Assembly (NCBI GenBank): GCA_023078685.1
Contig: JALGAS010000004.1
Coordinates: 3,596,001 to 3,660,000, forward strand
Direction: 5' to 3'
Source: Neopestalotiopsis rosae
Taxonomy: Eukaryota; Ascomycota; Sordariomycetes; Amphisphaeriales; Sporocadaceae
DNA length: 64,000 bases
Part shown: positions 45,702 through 57,844 of the stretch, one piece after another
Position numbering within the stretch: position 1 is the stretch's first letter
How the letters are laid out: every line of letters begins with the position of its first letter
Program-made: the position numbers and the translations under genes
Notes under the pieces: generated by a model
Seen by the model: the letters and a program-made list of their open reading frames with translations, nothing else
The model's database searches: none
What the model was told of the DNA's origin: nothing

Positions 45702-47606
45702 GGTAAACGTGCGAGGGATACTGCCTGCTTATATATTCGCTTGTCAATCGATATTTCAACAAGTGCATTGTCGGCCATCATGCCATGTTTATTGTGAGCT
45801 CGGTTAGCTATAGGCCGAGCGAACAGTCGGATTGTGGAGGCCCGTTTGCTCAAAGTCAAGCATGGCGCCACCGCACGAGACAGTCAGTGAGGGCATCCGA
45901 ACAAAATCCCACCCAGGTGAGGTCTGTAAGCACCTATTTGGTCATGTTAGCCTGCTCCGGGGCCCTGTAGCGGCGGTCTTGGAGCATCGTGATTGGCGAT
46001 AAGTCCGGGGCCCCGCACTAGCCTCCAGCATCTTGTTTTACCCCAGAAAAGGAGGGGGCAACCAATGGCCATGGCAGCCATGGCAAGTTTCCCCAGACTG
46101 TTTGTCTGCTTGGGGAGATCTTCGTGTGGGTGAATGTGGTAGAGAAAATCTCAATATGGTTGACAGCATCTTTAAACTCTATCCGCCAAGAGACCAGTTT
46201 TGGATGACGATTCAGGAGGCTAGGCTAGACGGACCCGACGCCCATATTTTTTCTGCGCCCCCATCCCGGGACACTGGGCCCCTGTAGGCGAGGCGCGTTG
46301 GTCGCTAAAACCAGCACGCCCTGGGGACCAACCTATGAAACTTCTGGAAACCCCATGGCACAATAAGGACTTTGGCCCAGAAATCGGATAGAGTTCCGTT
46401 TTGACTTTGGTTTCTTCAATAATTCTACCTAGCTGCACGATAGTCAGATCTATCTGACATTCTTTACTTCATAAGGGTGCAGTACCACTCCGCGGACGCC
46501 AGTGCCGCTTTCATCATGTTTTGAGTCTCCTCTCAAGGTATCTAGGAACTTTTCAAGTTCTCTAAAGCCCTGACTCGGAACTCTCCAGATGCACAACACT
46601 ACTGACACAATCGCGACAATGTCGACTCGGTCACCTCCTTGAGCAGTGGGAGATATTGCGATGGGTATTTTCCATCATATGCTAGAAGGACAGACCAGCA
46701 TCACATATGCTTATCTACATAGAGATTCAAGTATCAACCAGCATGAAATCGTTACATGCATCGACTGGCATTGGAACATGAGGCCTGCATTATCTTGCCT
46801 TCAGTACGGCACGTTACTTTTGATCTAGCATGTAGTCGCAAATGCGCGGATACCAACGTGGGCAATTGCAGTTGAAGGGACCTTATCTGACTGCATCGCT
46901 CGCTTGATAAGGCGAGCAAATGTTGCAGACCAGATGCCACATTGAAGTTTCTCATTCTTTGTTCAACCATCGCCCCCAGATAAGGATCCGTGGTAGCTCA
47001 ACCTGCACATGAATCTGGGTCCATGTCGCAAGGCACATGTCTACTTGCCATGTGCACACGAGCGGGTGAGCCCGCAACGCAGCATCAAGGGCTCAAATGC
47101 CGATCGGGATAGTGGGATGCATTCCTGCAGTTCCTCTTGGCATGCTGCAGAGCTCGTGAAGTCTGAAACATGATCATATATGCGAAGTTCAGTCTCATGG
47201 AAAATCGATGAAGAAGCATCACTGACTACAACCGAAGAACGTGGGAATAAGCCGACACTAGTCAGGTCGCCCTGATAAGAAGATATGCGCTGTTCGTCAG
47301 CTTGTGAGAACGAGCGATCCGGAGCTTCAATTGCAATCTACGGGCTGCTGCACACTGCGAGCTACAAGCAATCAATTGAGATTGCGGGCACTTCCGTGGC
47401 CATGAAGACACCACCGTACCACGGAGTCACCATTGCTTCGCGTTGTGGAATTTATCGCATATGTATAAGATCCGTTGCTTTGAGACTAATGTGACATATA
47501 ACACGATGGCAGCCATACTAAAAAGAATCTCAGAATGACAAGCGCTTCCGAATCACTTTGCCTGCCAATCGTCCTATATTTCTATATTTTCTGTTTCATT
47601 GCTAAG
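45702..47606. other. Intergenic, nothing recognised
   Basis: The 1.9-kb spacer lies between divergent transporter genes and should carry both promoters. Short ORFs only; no RNA gene or repeat recognised. Confidence 0.45.
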
Positions 47607-49500
47607 ATGATGTCTGGCACTGCAGCGAACCATGGCGAGGGAGGCGCCGCAGATACCAATCGGATGGTCATTGCCATTACCGATTTTGACCTCGAAGCCG
47701 TGCATAGAAGCACAGCGAACACATCAGAATGGAAACCATCATTCCACGAACTCCTCATCATGATCGTACTATCGCTCATATCTCTGATGGTAGCACTTGA
47801 CGCTTGCATCATTGTCACATCTCTGAGCGTAAGCACACTGCCACTGCCTCATACCAGATCAATCAAACAATGGACAACTGTTGATGTCGTCTGATCTTTA
47901 TAGGCTATCGTGACCGACCTCGGCGGCGACACTACACAAGGGTTCTGGATCGGGGCGTCCTACCTCCTGTCCAATGCAGTCACCATGCCCTTTATTGCTG
48001 CCATCAGCGACATTTTCGGACGACCCATCTGCCTCGTGGTGGCACTCGCCTTCTTTACTATCGGCACTTTGCTTTGCTGTCTTGCCCATGATATTCGTCG
48101 CATGCTTGTCGGGAGATCTTTGCAGGGCGTGGGCGGGGGAGGCATCATTGTGCTTAGCTTGGTCGTCTTCACGGATATAGTGCCACTTCGATTCCGCCCC
48201 AAGTGGTATGGGACGGTGTAAGTCTTCATAGGTCTCCGATATCGCGTGAGGCTTATTGTCTAATACCTATTCTAGCCTTGGATCTTGGGCTTTGGGGAAT
48301 TGCCTCGGACCTGTCCTCGGCGGCCTCATTGTCGAGCACACGACCTGGCGCTGGGTCTTTTACATCATGTTTCCATTTTGCGCTTTCGGTCTTGTCAGCA
48401 TCCCTCTACTTCTCACACTAAAGCCACGAACCGAGACAATGAGGGAGAAGCTTGCCCGAGTGGACTGGGCCGGCGGCATGATCTTTCTCTCTTCGGCCAC
48501 TCTCTTCCTCATTGCCATATCCTGGGGCGGAGTTCAGTACTCCTGGAAAGACAGGGCCACACTCATACCTCTCTGTCTCGGCGTCGCTGGACTCGGTCTG
48601 ACCTATGTCTGGGAGTCTCTGTTCGCCACGGAACCCTTTCTACGCAAAAGTCTCTTCTGGCGGTCAAGCTCAACTGCCACATATTTCTGTGGAATGGTAC
48701 AGGGTCTCGTCATGTATGGCCAGCTCTACTACGTGCCCTCTTACTTCCTTGCCGTCAAGGGCTACAGTCCGGTACATACGGGCTTGGCCTTGTTTCCTGT
48801 CATGTTCACTCTGGTCCCTAGCTCAGTCATTGCTGGTAACCTCGTCACTCGCACCAACAATTACCGGTACGCATTCTGGATTGGCTGGCTAATGGCAGCC
48901 ATTGGATCCGGACTTATGATCATGTTTGACATGAACACGTCGATTGCGCAATGGGCTATCCCCCTAGTGGTTCTTGGTCTCGGCCACGGTGCCATACTCA
49001 ACGCACAAAACTTTGCCACGCAAGCCATGTGCCAATCTGGCGAAGAAGGTGCGGCAGCAGCCATGTATGGGTTCATGCGACAATTTGGCATGGCTCTCGG
49101 CGTCGGCGTTGGAGGTTCAACCTTCCAGAATGTCATGGCCCTCAAACTCTCATGGGAGGGTCTTCCCGAGGACATTGCCAAGAACTCCGAGGCTTATGTG
49201 GATCGCTTCTGGGCCTTGACAGACCAAGTACTGAGAACCCAAATCATCAAGGCCTATGTGTTTGGGTTCAAGGGCGTTTTCAGTGTCTATTTCGGCATCG
49301 CTACAGTTGCACTGCTCGTCAGTCTGGTTGGAATAAAGCAGTTCGATATGAACAAAGCGGTTGTAACAGATCACAGGTTGCATCAAAGCCGGCTCACCGA
49401 TATGCTAGACGCGGGTTCGCAACGGACATCAGTGATGAACCTGGTCCCAAGGTCAAAGGACACTGATCCGACCCTTGCACCAGGGAGGGCCACACGCTAG
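47607..49500 (+). CDS. MFS drug:H+ antiporter, 14-segment type
   Basis: Three exons, 47607-47828, 47904-48217 and 48276-49500 (introns 75 and 58 nt), give 586 residues. A polar cytoplasmic N-terminus of about 50 residues precedes LLIMIVLSLISLMVALDACI. Motif A is seen in ISDIFGRPICLVVAL, motif B in GRSLQGVGGGGIIVLS, and the antiporter motif C in GSWALGNCLGPVLGGLIVE, which ends in TTWRWVFYI. Fourteen segments and these motifs point to the DHA2 family that exports toxic or secondary compounds. The Met at 47535 would add 24 hydrophobic residues and seems less likely. Its cargo cannot be told; no biosynthetic gene touches it. Confidence 0.88.
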
Positions 49501-50042
49501 CGGGCGAATAAGTGAAGGAGATATATATATATATATATACCAATAAGGCAGAATTCTGCCTATTCCCAAGAAAAGAAATACAGAAAGAATAATAAGAAAT
49601 AAAATTCAAATATAAAATTATATAAAATAATATTGTTTTTAAATCAAATATCCTTTTAAAATAAATTTATTAAAAGTAAAAAGTATTATAAAAGAAAAAA
49701 AAACAAATATAAAAAGAATTCCAATATATCCGTACGGAGACTATTCGGTTATTATAGCAAAAAATTATAATATTAGCTATAATTGGAAACTGGCTATAAC
49801 GCTTCTAAAAGTAGACTTATTTCTCTATCCGTATACCGGAGGACTTTTCTCTAATAAGTAGCCCATCCTTTGAGATCTGGGTGGTGCACATCAGACTAAT
49901 AATAACATTGGATGAAAAGATCTCCCAGGAAAAATCGCCCTTGGTAAATGAGTAAAGCTAGAGGGATATGTCAATATAATACAATGTCGAAGAAGAAATA
50001 AGACGAAAGAGATCCAATGCCGCTTCCAAACGAATAACACAA
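49501..50042. other. AT-rich island
   Basis: From 49517 a (TA)n run leads into about 330 bp that is nearly all A and T with long A and T runs, then returns to mixed composition by 49860. No ORF. It separates two gene-bearing blocks and could be a mutated transposon remnant (for instance after repeat-induced point mutation) or simply spacer. Confidence 0.55.
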
Positions 50043-53000
50043 TTAAACATTGGCAGCCTTTATACATCTTGCTCCATCATTTGAAGACGACTTTGGACCA
50101 TTGGAGATCTTGACCGCGGCCGTGGTATTTGCGCCAGGTAGTGGGAACCTCCAAATCTCACCGCTGTTGTTCTCCGAGCCGTAGAGGTAACCATCATCCG
50201 AAGCATAAACGGCACCCCAGGCATTGGTGCCGGCAGTGGTATTGAGCGTATTGGCAATCTGGCCAAAGTTCGTCAGCCGGGTCCAGGTGTGCGCCGTCCG
50301 GTCAAAGCGCAGCAGGTACGTCTGGCCCAGCGCCAGGCCAAGGGAGTTGTCAAAGCCGAGTCCCCACAGCGCGTCGCCGCCTCCCGGAACGTAGGCCCAG
50401 TCAATGACGGTGTAGGGAGGAACGGCCGTGCCAGTGTTGATCTGCCGGCTAAAGTTTGCAGAAGTTGGTCGGAGGTCGACTTCGATCCATAGCGCTCCAC
50501 CGTTGGAACCCCAGTATACGGCATTTTCGTCGACGTCGCCGCAGTTGAGCCCGCCGGTGATGTTAAAGGATGAGAGAAGCGTCGTATCACCGTTGGCAGC
50601 GATTCGCACCAGCCTTGCCCCCGTGGTACCGATAGACGCGTACAGATAATTGTCTGCAAAATTGTAGCCCATTGCGTTGATGCTGCCGACGCCGTTTCCA
50701 ACACCACTCCTCACCAATGTTGAGGTTCCTGTTGTAATGTTGATCCTGTAAAGAGTTGTTGTTTGAATCAGGTACCCACTGGGATCACAATTGAGCGTCG
50801 GTCCTGCACTTGCACTTGTGGAGGTGGACGAAGATGTTGATGACTGGGTACTTGTTGAGGATGAGCTGCTCGTAGAAGAGCTAGTGGAACTTGTAGAAGT
50901 TGACGATGAAGAAGTACTGGTGGAGGAACTCGTGCTCGTTGTACTTGAAGATGTTGAGGTACTAGATGAAGATGTTGAAGTACTGGTACTACTACTTGTG
51001 CTTGAAGAAGAGGTGGATGAACTGCTCGTAGTTGTTGAGGTAGATAATGATGTTGAGCTTGTATCACTTGTAGACGATGTCGAAGAGCTGGTCGAGGTAA
51101 TTTCAGTGGTCGATGTAGTCGATGAGCTCGACAAGTCGGTGGAAGTACTTGAACTGCTTGAGTCGCTGCTGGAGGTCGTGGAGGAAGAAGTCGTTTCGCT
51201 GATTGAGCCGGAAGATGTTGTCGAGATTACGCTTTCTGTACTCTCCGGTGTTGATGTCGTTGTCAAAGATGAACTTGTTGTCGCTTCTTCTGATGACGTC
51301 GATGATGTCAAGTCAGTAGTCGTCGACGTGTCGGACTCGGAAGTACTGCTAGAAGATGATGTGCTGGTAGTTATAACATCACTTGAAGTTGAAGTCGAAG
51401 AATCCTGGCTAGATGTGCTAGTATCTGTGGATGTCGACAGGTCTGTGCTTGAGTCAGAGGTTGACGAAGCAGTGGTTAAGGAATCGGTAGTTGAACTGTC
51501 GGTCGTCGAAGTATCGGTAGTTATAGTCGAGGACTCTGTAGATGAAGTTGTGGAAGAGGTGGACTGAGGGATGGATGTACTTGTTGTAGTCTCCGAGGTA
51601 GAGCTTGTCGTACTATCCGTCTGCGACGTCGTGGTGCTGTCCGTCAATTGCAATGAAGTCGATGATGTACTTGTGACCGAGTCCGACGAAGTACTTGTAT
51701 CAGAGACTGCTGGCGTTGAAGTAGTTGATGTCGATAAGTCACTTTCAGTGCTAGAATCAAGCGAACTTGAAGTGGATGCGGTTGCCGACGATTCGCTCGA
51801 AATCGTGGAAGAGCTTTGATCAGATGTTGAACTACTGCTTGTGGTGGTAGGTTCAGGACTGATAACGCTGCTCGAGTCGGACGTAGTAGTGCTTGTGAGA
51901 GATCTTGATGAGGAAGTCGTGTCGCTCGTCTCCGAGCTTGACGAAGACGTCATTGATGTGGCGACGGTGATTATAATAGTTGGTGCATCGCTCCCGCTTA
52001 AAGGTATCGTCAACGTACCAGCGGTGTCACCTGAAGTAGTGCTCAAAACCGTCGTTAAAGTGATAATTACAGTCGGGGGCATACTACCACTCTGCAGAAT
52101 GGTTTGTGTACCACCCGAGACACCTGCAGTGTAAATAGTATCGGTTGTCTCCGTGATCACGACAGTAGGTGCAAGACTACCGCTCTGTAGTATAGTCAAT
52201 GTGCCGGCAATACCACCAGCTGTGTAGATTGTATCGGTGGTTTGAGTGATGATGATGGTAGGCGGTATGCTACCATTTTGAGGAACAGTCAGCGTCCCGG
52301 CTAGGCTTCCATCTGTATAAATAGTATCTGTCGTTTCAGTAATCATTATCGTAGGTGGGATGCTACCACTCTGTAAGACGGTAGTTGTGCCACCCGTTGC
52401 GCCCGCAGTATAGACTGTCGAGGCCACTTGGGTGATGATGATCGTATCGGGCACGGACCCGCTACCGATGACTGTGGAAGTCCCCGAAACTGGCCCCGTA
52501 GTGAAGCTGAGAGATGCCACCTTTGTTATGATAATACTCGGTGGCAGACTATCACTCTGCAGAAAGGTTGATGTCCCAGGCAGATTGCCAGTCGTAAACA
52601 GCGTATCGGTCGTCTGCGTTATTATAATAGTAGGTGGACTACTACCATTTTGTGACACTGTGGAGGTACCGGCTTGGCTGCCATCAGTATAAGTCGTGAT
52701 TGGGGTCTCTGTTACTATTATAGTATCGGGCATCGAACCGGATCCGCTTATAGTGCTCGTTCCAGGCACAGGTCCAGATGTGAAGCTTAGCACTCCAGCT
52801 ACCGTTATGACTACGGTCGGCGGAATGCTACCTTTCTGTGGGATGGTCAAGGTTCCAGCTGAGGCTCCCTGGGTATATACTGTAATGGGGGTTTCTGTAA
52901 TTATGATAGTATCAGGAGTCGACCCTACACCAGTTTGTGTGCTTGTACCCGCAATAGGCCCGGAAGTGTAGCTGAAACTCGCAACTTTGGTTATTACAAT

Positions 53001-55017
53001 AGTCGCTGGAATGTTTTCGTTCTGGGGGATTGTGAAAGTACCAGCGGAACTGCCAGCAGTATAGATCGTTGATGGTACTTCGGTGATTATGATAGTATCC
53101 GGAATTGAACCTGCGCCTGTTTGTGTGCTTGTGCCAGAGATGGATCCCGAAGTATAGCTGGATACCGGCACTTTGGTTATAATTACCGTATCATTGCTCG
53201 ATCCTGCACCAGTAAAGGTGGCTGTCCCAGATGTAGGTCCATTGACATATGTGGTATCCTGTCCATGTACTAGCGTAATAATCACGGTCCCCGGTATCGA
53301 TCCTGCTGCTGATATGATTGAAGTACCGGCAGTCGGACCATAGGCGGTGGAAAATACAGTACTGGGGGTTGCGGATGGGCTAGACACAGAGCTACTGCTT
53401 GAACTCGTCGACGACAAACTCGAGGTTGTACTAGTCGTGCTGACTTCCGAGATGGAACTTGAGGATAGAACTGATGTTGTGCTAGAAGAACCCTGGGTTG
53501 AAGTTGACGTCGTGTTCGTCCGAGGGGGAACAGTTGTGATGATGATAACACCCAGAGAAGCTCCAGAACTGACTACAGTGCTAGTCCCTGGAACAGAGCC
53601 ATCAACAAAGCTCGTAGCGAAGACTGGTTCCACTGTGAATATAAGTGTTGGAGGGTTTGAGCCACTCGCTAGCACCGTCGAGGAGCCTGGAGTTGGACCA
53701 TACACGGTCGTCAGAACTGTAGCTACTAGATCGGTCACGATTATTGTGCCAGGGATCGTGCCATTTTGTGGGATAACTGATGTACCTGCCGATGGTCCAA
53801 TTGTGCTTGAGCTGACTGTGACAGCTGAATTAGTGACAATAATGGTACCTGGAATCGCTCCAGATTGAGGTATGGTTGAAGTTCCCGGGACCAACCCGAT
53901 AGTTGTTGAAGTCACTGTAGCAGCAGGATCGGTAATTATGATTGTGCCTGGAATCGTACCGCTTTGCGAGATAAGCGACGTACCGGCTATCGGACCTACT
54001 ACCATAGACGTAATCGTTGCGGCCGGGTCCGTGATAATTACCGTCCCAGGAATTGTACCAGATTGGGGCACCGTGGAAGTTCCCGCTAAACTGCCGATCA
54101 CAGTTCTGGTAATTGTGGTCGCAGAGTCTGTAATTATAACAGTGCCAGGAATAGTGCCTATTTGTGAGATGGTAGATGTGCCCGCTATGGGACCGACCAC
54201 AATGGATGTTATAGTTGATGCGATATCAGTCACAATCACCGTGCCCGGAATGGCGCCCCTCTGAGGGATTGTTGAGGTACCAGCTAATGAACCGACCTCT
54301 ATGGATGTAACGGTCGAAGCGGCAACAGTAACAATGATAGTTCCTGGGATCGTACCACTCTGTGAGATAATCGACGTTCCAGCTGTGGGGCCGATCGTGG
54401 TGGAAGTGGTCGTCGTGCGCACAGAGGTAATCACTATGGTCTCAGGGATACTGCCATTTTCTGGAATAGTGAACGTGCCTGGCACGGGGCCTATCACGAA
54501 ACTAGTCACGGGTACGACTATCACAATCACAATGTTCGTTCCGCCAGAACCAGTACTGGTGCTTGTCCCTTGGGTTAGTCCCGGTACGGAACTGGTAATC
54601 TCCACTGGCAGCAAGGTGATGATCACTGTCCCCGGCTCTGTCATTGTCCCAGGTGTTGGGCCATATGTCGTCAAAGTTGCCACACTGGGATTTGTACTCG
54701 AAGTCGCGGCAGACATGTTTGTCGAAGTCGTGCTGCTCAAAGTCGGTGAAGTACTCTGGGTAGACGTCGATACACTTGAGGAGCTTGTAGACGATGTGGA
54801 GCTCGAAGACGGACTGGAGCTCGTGGTCAAGCTTGTCCTTGTACTACTGGTGGAAATTATAGATGAGATTGAGGTTGATAAGGATGAGGATGACAAGGTA
54901 GAGCTTGTTGAGGTGCTTCTTGTGATGGAAGAACTGGTGCTAGATGTCGTGCGCGTACTGTTACTGCTGCTGATGCTACTGCTGCTGATGCTACTGCTAC
55001 TGATGCTACTGCTGCTG

Positions 55018-55075
<58 letters not shown>

Positions 55076-56847
55076 CCATAGCACTGGATGATGGTGTGCT
55101 TACACTACTCGTCATCAGGCTCGATGAGGTAGTCGGCGAAGATATCATCTCGGTAGTTGATGAAGTACTTGATGAAATAATTTCTGAGGTCGTCGAGCTA
55201 GCACTCGATGATGTGATCACAGAGCTCATCGACTGCGTGCTAATCGTACTTGTCGAGACTGTCGTTACGGATGAGCTCGAGGTGGCTATCAAGCTGGAGG
55301 ACGTTGATGATGCACCTATGATGACACCATCCAGACATTCGTTCGCACGGTATACCACAATCTCAACAAGCGTGCAATTGGCAGGGCTTCCATTCTGCGA
55401 AAACAGCACGTAAATCTGGCTGTCGGCAGTTTGGCAAAACCTGGCAGCTCCATTATAGAAAGTCTCGTTAGTCCAAGTCAATCGGTCGTTCAGGATGGAG
55501 AACGTAGTGCTGATCAATCCCCCCGTAAACGTGACCAGGTTGATGTAGTCCACTGCTGGATCTACCGAGAGCGGTCGTGTGCCTCTAATGAGCTGCCCCT
55601 CAGACAAGACGTACAACTCGGCGCTTGAGCAATTGTCAGGATGTTCAAGAACGCTGCTGCCGATGAAGCCATTCATGTCCGGCACCACCACCTGCCGTTT
55701 CTGGTGCCATTGTGCCAGTGCCTCTGCGTCTCGTCTGACTGCCGTTGGCGCAGCTGCAGCTACAATGGATGGCGTCGAGTCGATGCTTAGAATGACGAAA
55801 GAGGTGGGCACTGATGTCGAAACCCCTAACAACTGTTAGAAAAAAACGCTCGCAATCACAAGAGTGCAGTTACATACTTGTGGTTGTTTCAATCAATGTT
55901 GACAGACTCGTGCTGATGGTGGTAGTAGTAATGACGGTGGCGGAAGTAATGGTTACCAGGGAGGAAAGTGAATCAGTCGTGACGATTGTCGTGATAGAGA
56001 TGGCAGTCGAGATAATCGATGTGATTGAGACAGCAGTGGTCGTTATTTCTTCCGTCTCCGTTTCAGTAGCACTTTCCTCGAACGTTCGCGTCAATGTGTC
56101 CGTTTCAGTAGCACTTTCCTCGAATGTTCGGGTCAACGTATCCGTTTCTGTAGCACTTTCCTCGAACGTTTGTGTCAACGTATCCGTTTCAGTCACACTT
56201 TCGTCAAACGTTTGGGTCAGCGTATCCGTCGAGGTGACACTTTCTCCAATTATTTGGGTCAACGTGTCCGTTTGGGTGACGCTCTCATCAATCGTTTGGA
56301 TCAGCGTGTCCGTTTTGGTAACACTTTCTTCAATCGTTTGGATCAGCGTGTCCGTCGAGGTGACAGAGTCAGTCACAGAATCTGTTATGGAGTCCGTCAA
56401 CGAGGCCGTGGTCGTAAGGACATCTGTCACTGCCGTTGTTACGGTCCGAGTACTTGTGACGGTAGTGAACTCTTCGTCCGTTGATAGGCCGGTCACAATA
56501 ACAGTGGATATGTCAATGTCCGTGTCGATGAGTGAAATGTCATTGCTACTACTTGGTGGAGTTGTGCTTCTGCTGCTTGTAACAGTATCGGTGAACGTTG
56601 TCGTGTCCGTGTCCGCAATCGTTGGAGGATTCCCTCGAGACGAGGGAGCTGTCTTTGTACTACTTTTCGAAGTCGGTCGCTGATGTGGATACCCGGGCCC
56701 CGGTACCGAGGGGACGATCTTCAAGATTGTCGTCACATACGTTTGGCAAACAGTCTGGCGTTTGACATTGAATTGCTGCTGACTGCCGACTTGCTCAGCT
56801 AATAAGCCGTACACGGCAACAGAAAGAAGCAGCTTCTTGAGAGCCAT
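50043..56847 (-). CDS. Giant secreted repeat protein, adhesin-like, DUF6923-like C-terminus
   Basis: Exons 56847-55878 and 55825-50043 are joined by a 51-nt intron (GTATGT..GTTAG; the earlier AACAG would break the frame) and give 2250 residues. Order: signal peptide (MALKKLLLSVAVYGLLAEQVGS); Thr-rich stalk with seven 14-residue repeats (ATETDTLTRTFEES type); a globular block near residues 330-500 with paired Cys; Ser runs; about ten 33-residue and fifteen 31-residue repeats of the form G-x-x-x-G-T-x-T..SG-x-x-P-x-TIIIT; a second Ser/Thr-rich zone; and a 248-residue C-terminal domain (residues 2003-2250, LYRINITTGTST, NYLYASIG, YLYGSENNSGEIWRF) that looks like a DUF6923 beta-propeller-like unit. 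No GPI signal is visible. Role in surface adhesion is inferred from architecture. Confidence 0.82.
51965..53345 (-). repeat. About fifteen 93-bp coding repeats (31-residue units)
   Basis: Each unit codes for a 31-residue block with G-x-x-x-GT near its start, a SG-x-x-P turn and a TIIIT or TVVIT strand, closing with Y-T. Units are diverged at the DNA level but keep length closely. They lie inside the giant adhesin-like gene. Confidence 0.7.
53540..54670 (-). repeat. About ten 99-bp coding repeats (33-residue units)
   Basis: Units such as GSLAGTSTVPQSGTIPGTVI followed by ITDPAATITSMVV recur with a steady 33-residue period. They are related to, but two residues longer than, the units further along the same protein. 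Confidence 0.7.
55021..55074. repeat. (CTG)18 trinucleotide repeat
   Basis: Eighteen uninterrupted CTG units on the + strand read as AGC (Ser) codons of the giant protein on the - strand. Interrupted copies extend the tract leftward to about 54960. Such a tract is prone to length change. Confidence 0.9.
56060..56353 (-). repeat. Seven tandem 42-bp coding repeats
   Basis: Seven consecutive 42-bp units (14 residues each) match closely at the DNA level, the first three differing at only a few bases, and diverge with distance. They encode the T-E-T-D-T-L-T-x-T-F-E-E-S-A stalk near the N-terminus of the giant adhesin-like protein. Confidence 0.85.
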
Positions 56848-57844
56848 TGCTTGGAATGAGACGGCTGCCTGTGGTTCTGTGCAAGAGCAACATTGTCATT
56901 TCTTGGCACACTATCAGGATCCAGGAACGCGCATCTTCATATCACATCTCCAAGCATATTCTCCGGTAAGTATGACGAGTGGTGCCTGGCCTAGCATGCA
57001 ATGGTCAGGCGCCTGAACATCCGATTTCGATTCTGATGAAACATGTTCCTGGCATCTGACTAGTTCACGATATCGATAGTCCTATCGTGAAGTACGGATT
57101 TAAGGTTTTGTACACCGGGAATCGTGCCTGACTCCGCTCTGGACTTGGCATGAGACTTTGCGGATGACCCGTCAATCCAAGACAAGTCTGAATTTGACAG
57201 TTGTTTTTGACTCAGATCAGCTACAAGTCTTGATAAGTAAAATTCAAACCCCCGCCAAATAAAATGGCATTTCCTGCTTACACGTTAGATCGCGTCATTG
57301 ATCGACTTTTGGCATGTCACAAGGCTATCTCACCAGGACCTACTGGCACGAGGCTTTCGACTATTTTTAGTCCAGGCGACCTTGTATAGACTCCCGGATC
57401 GGGTTCACCTGCAGGGTCTTGACCTGTTAAAAGGTCATCACGTGACCAGACATGCATATAGGCGTACAGAGCCATGCCTACTGCCCAGGTACTTTCATAT
57501 TTGAAGATGGGAGCTGTGTTTGGGTGGGATGATTAACCCTGGATGACTGTTGTCACTGTCGACGGCATGATCACATTGATTGACGTAGGGACCTGACGTC
57601 AATGAAAACGGATTCGAGTTTGATAATCCTCTCTACCAAACATATCTATCGCCTCTATTTTTATGTGCAATCCAGTAATCTAAAGATTCTATCAATGAGG
57701 TATCCTCTCCCAATAACCGGGGATGGCTTTCATGAGCCAGGTGTCCTGTGAAATCCCATCACAACTTTGTTCCATCACCATACAAGTATGTCGCTGTCGT
57801 AATCATTAAAAAAACATTATTAAAGCTGGCTGAATTGAGCGCGT
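56848..57844. other. Intergenic, nothing recognised
   Basis: Spacer carrying the promoter of the adhesin-like gene (which reads leftward) and the 3' end of the mannitol dehydrogenase gene. No ORF with coding character. Confidence 0.5.

Noticed and set aside
54301..55413. Long + strand frames (also 50791-51567 and others) opposite the adhesin-like gene, with Leu/Val/Glu runs
   Set aside because: They mirror Ser/Thr codon repeats on the other strand; the long Leu run is simply the complement of polyserine.
55870..56847. The Thr-rich frame as a separate 325-residue gene, and 50043-55832 as another
   Set aside because: A 51-nt intron joins them in frame, the first has the only signal peptide and the second lacks an ATG at its start.
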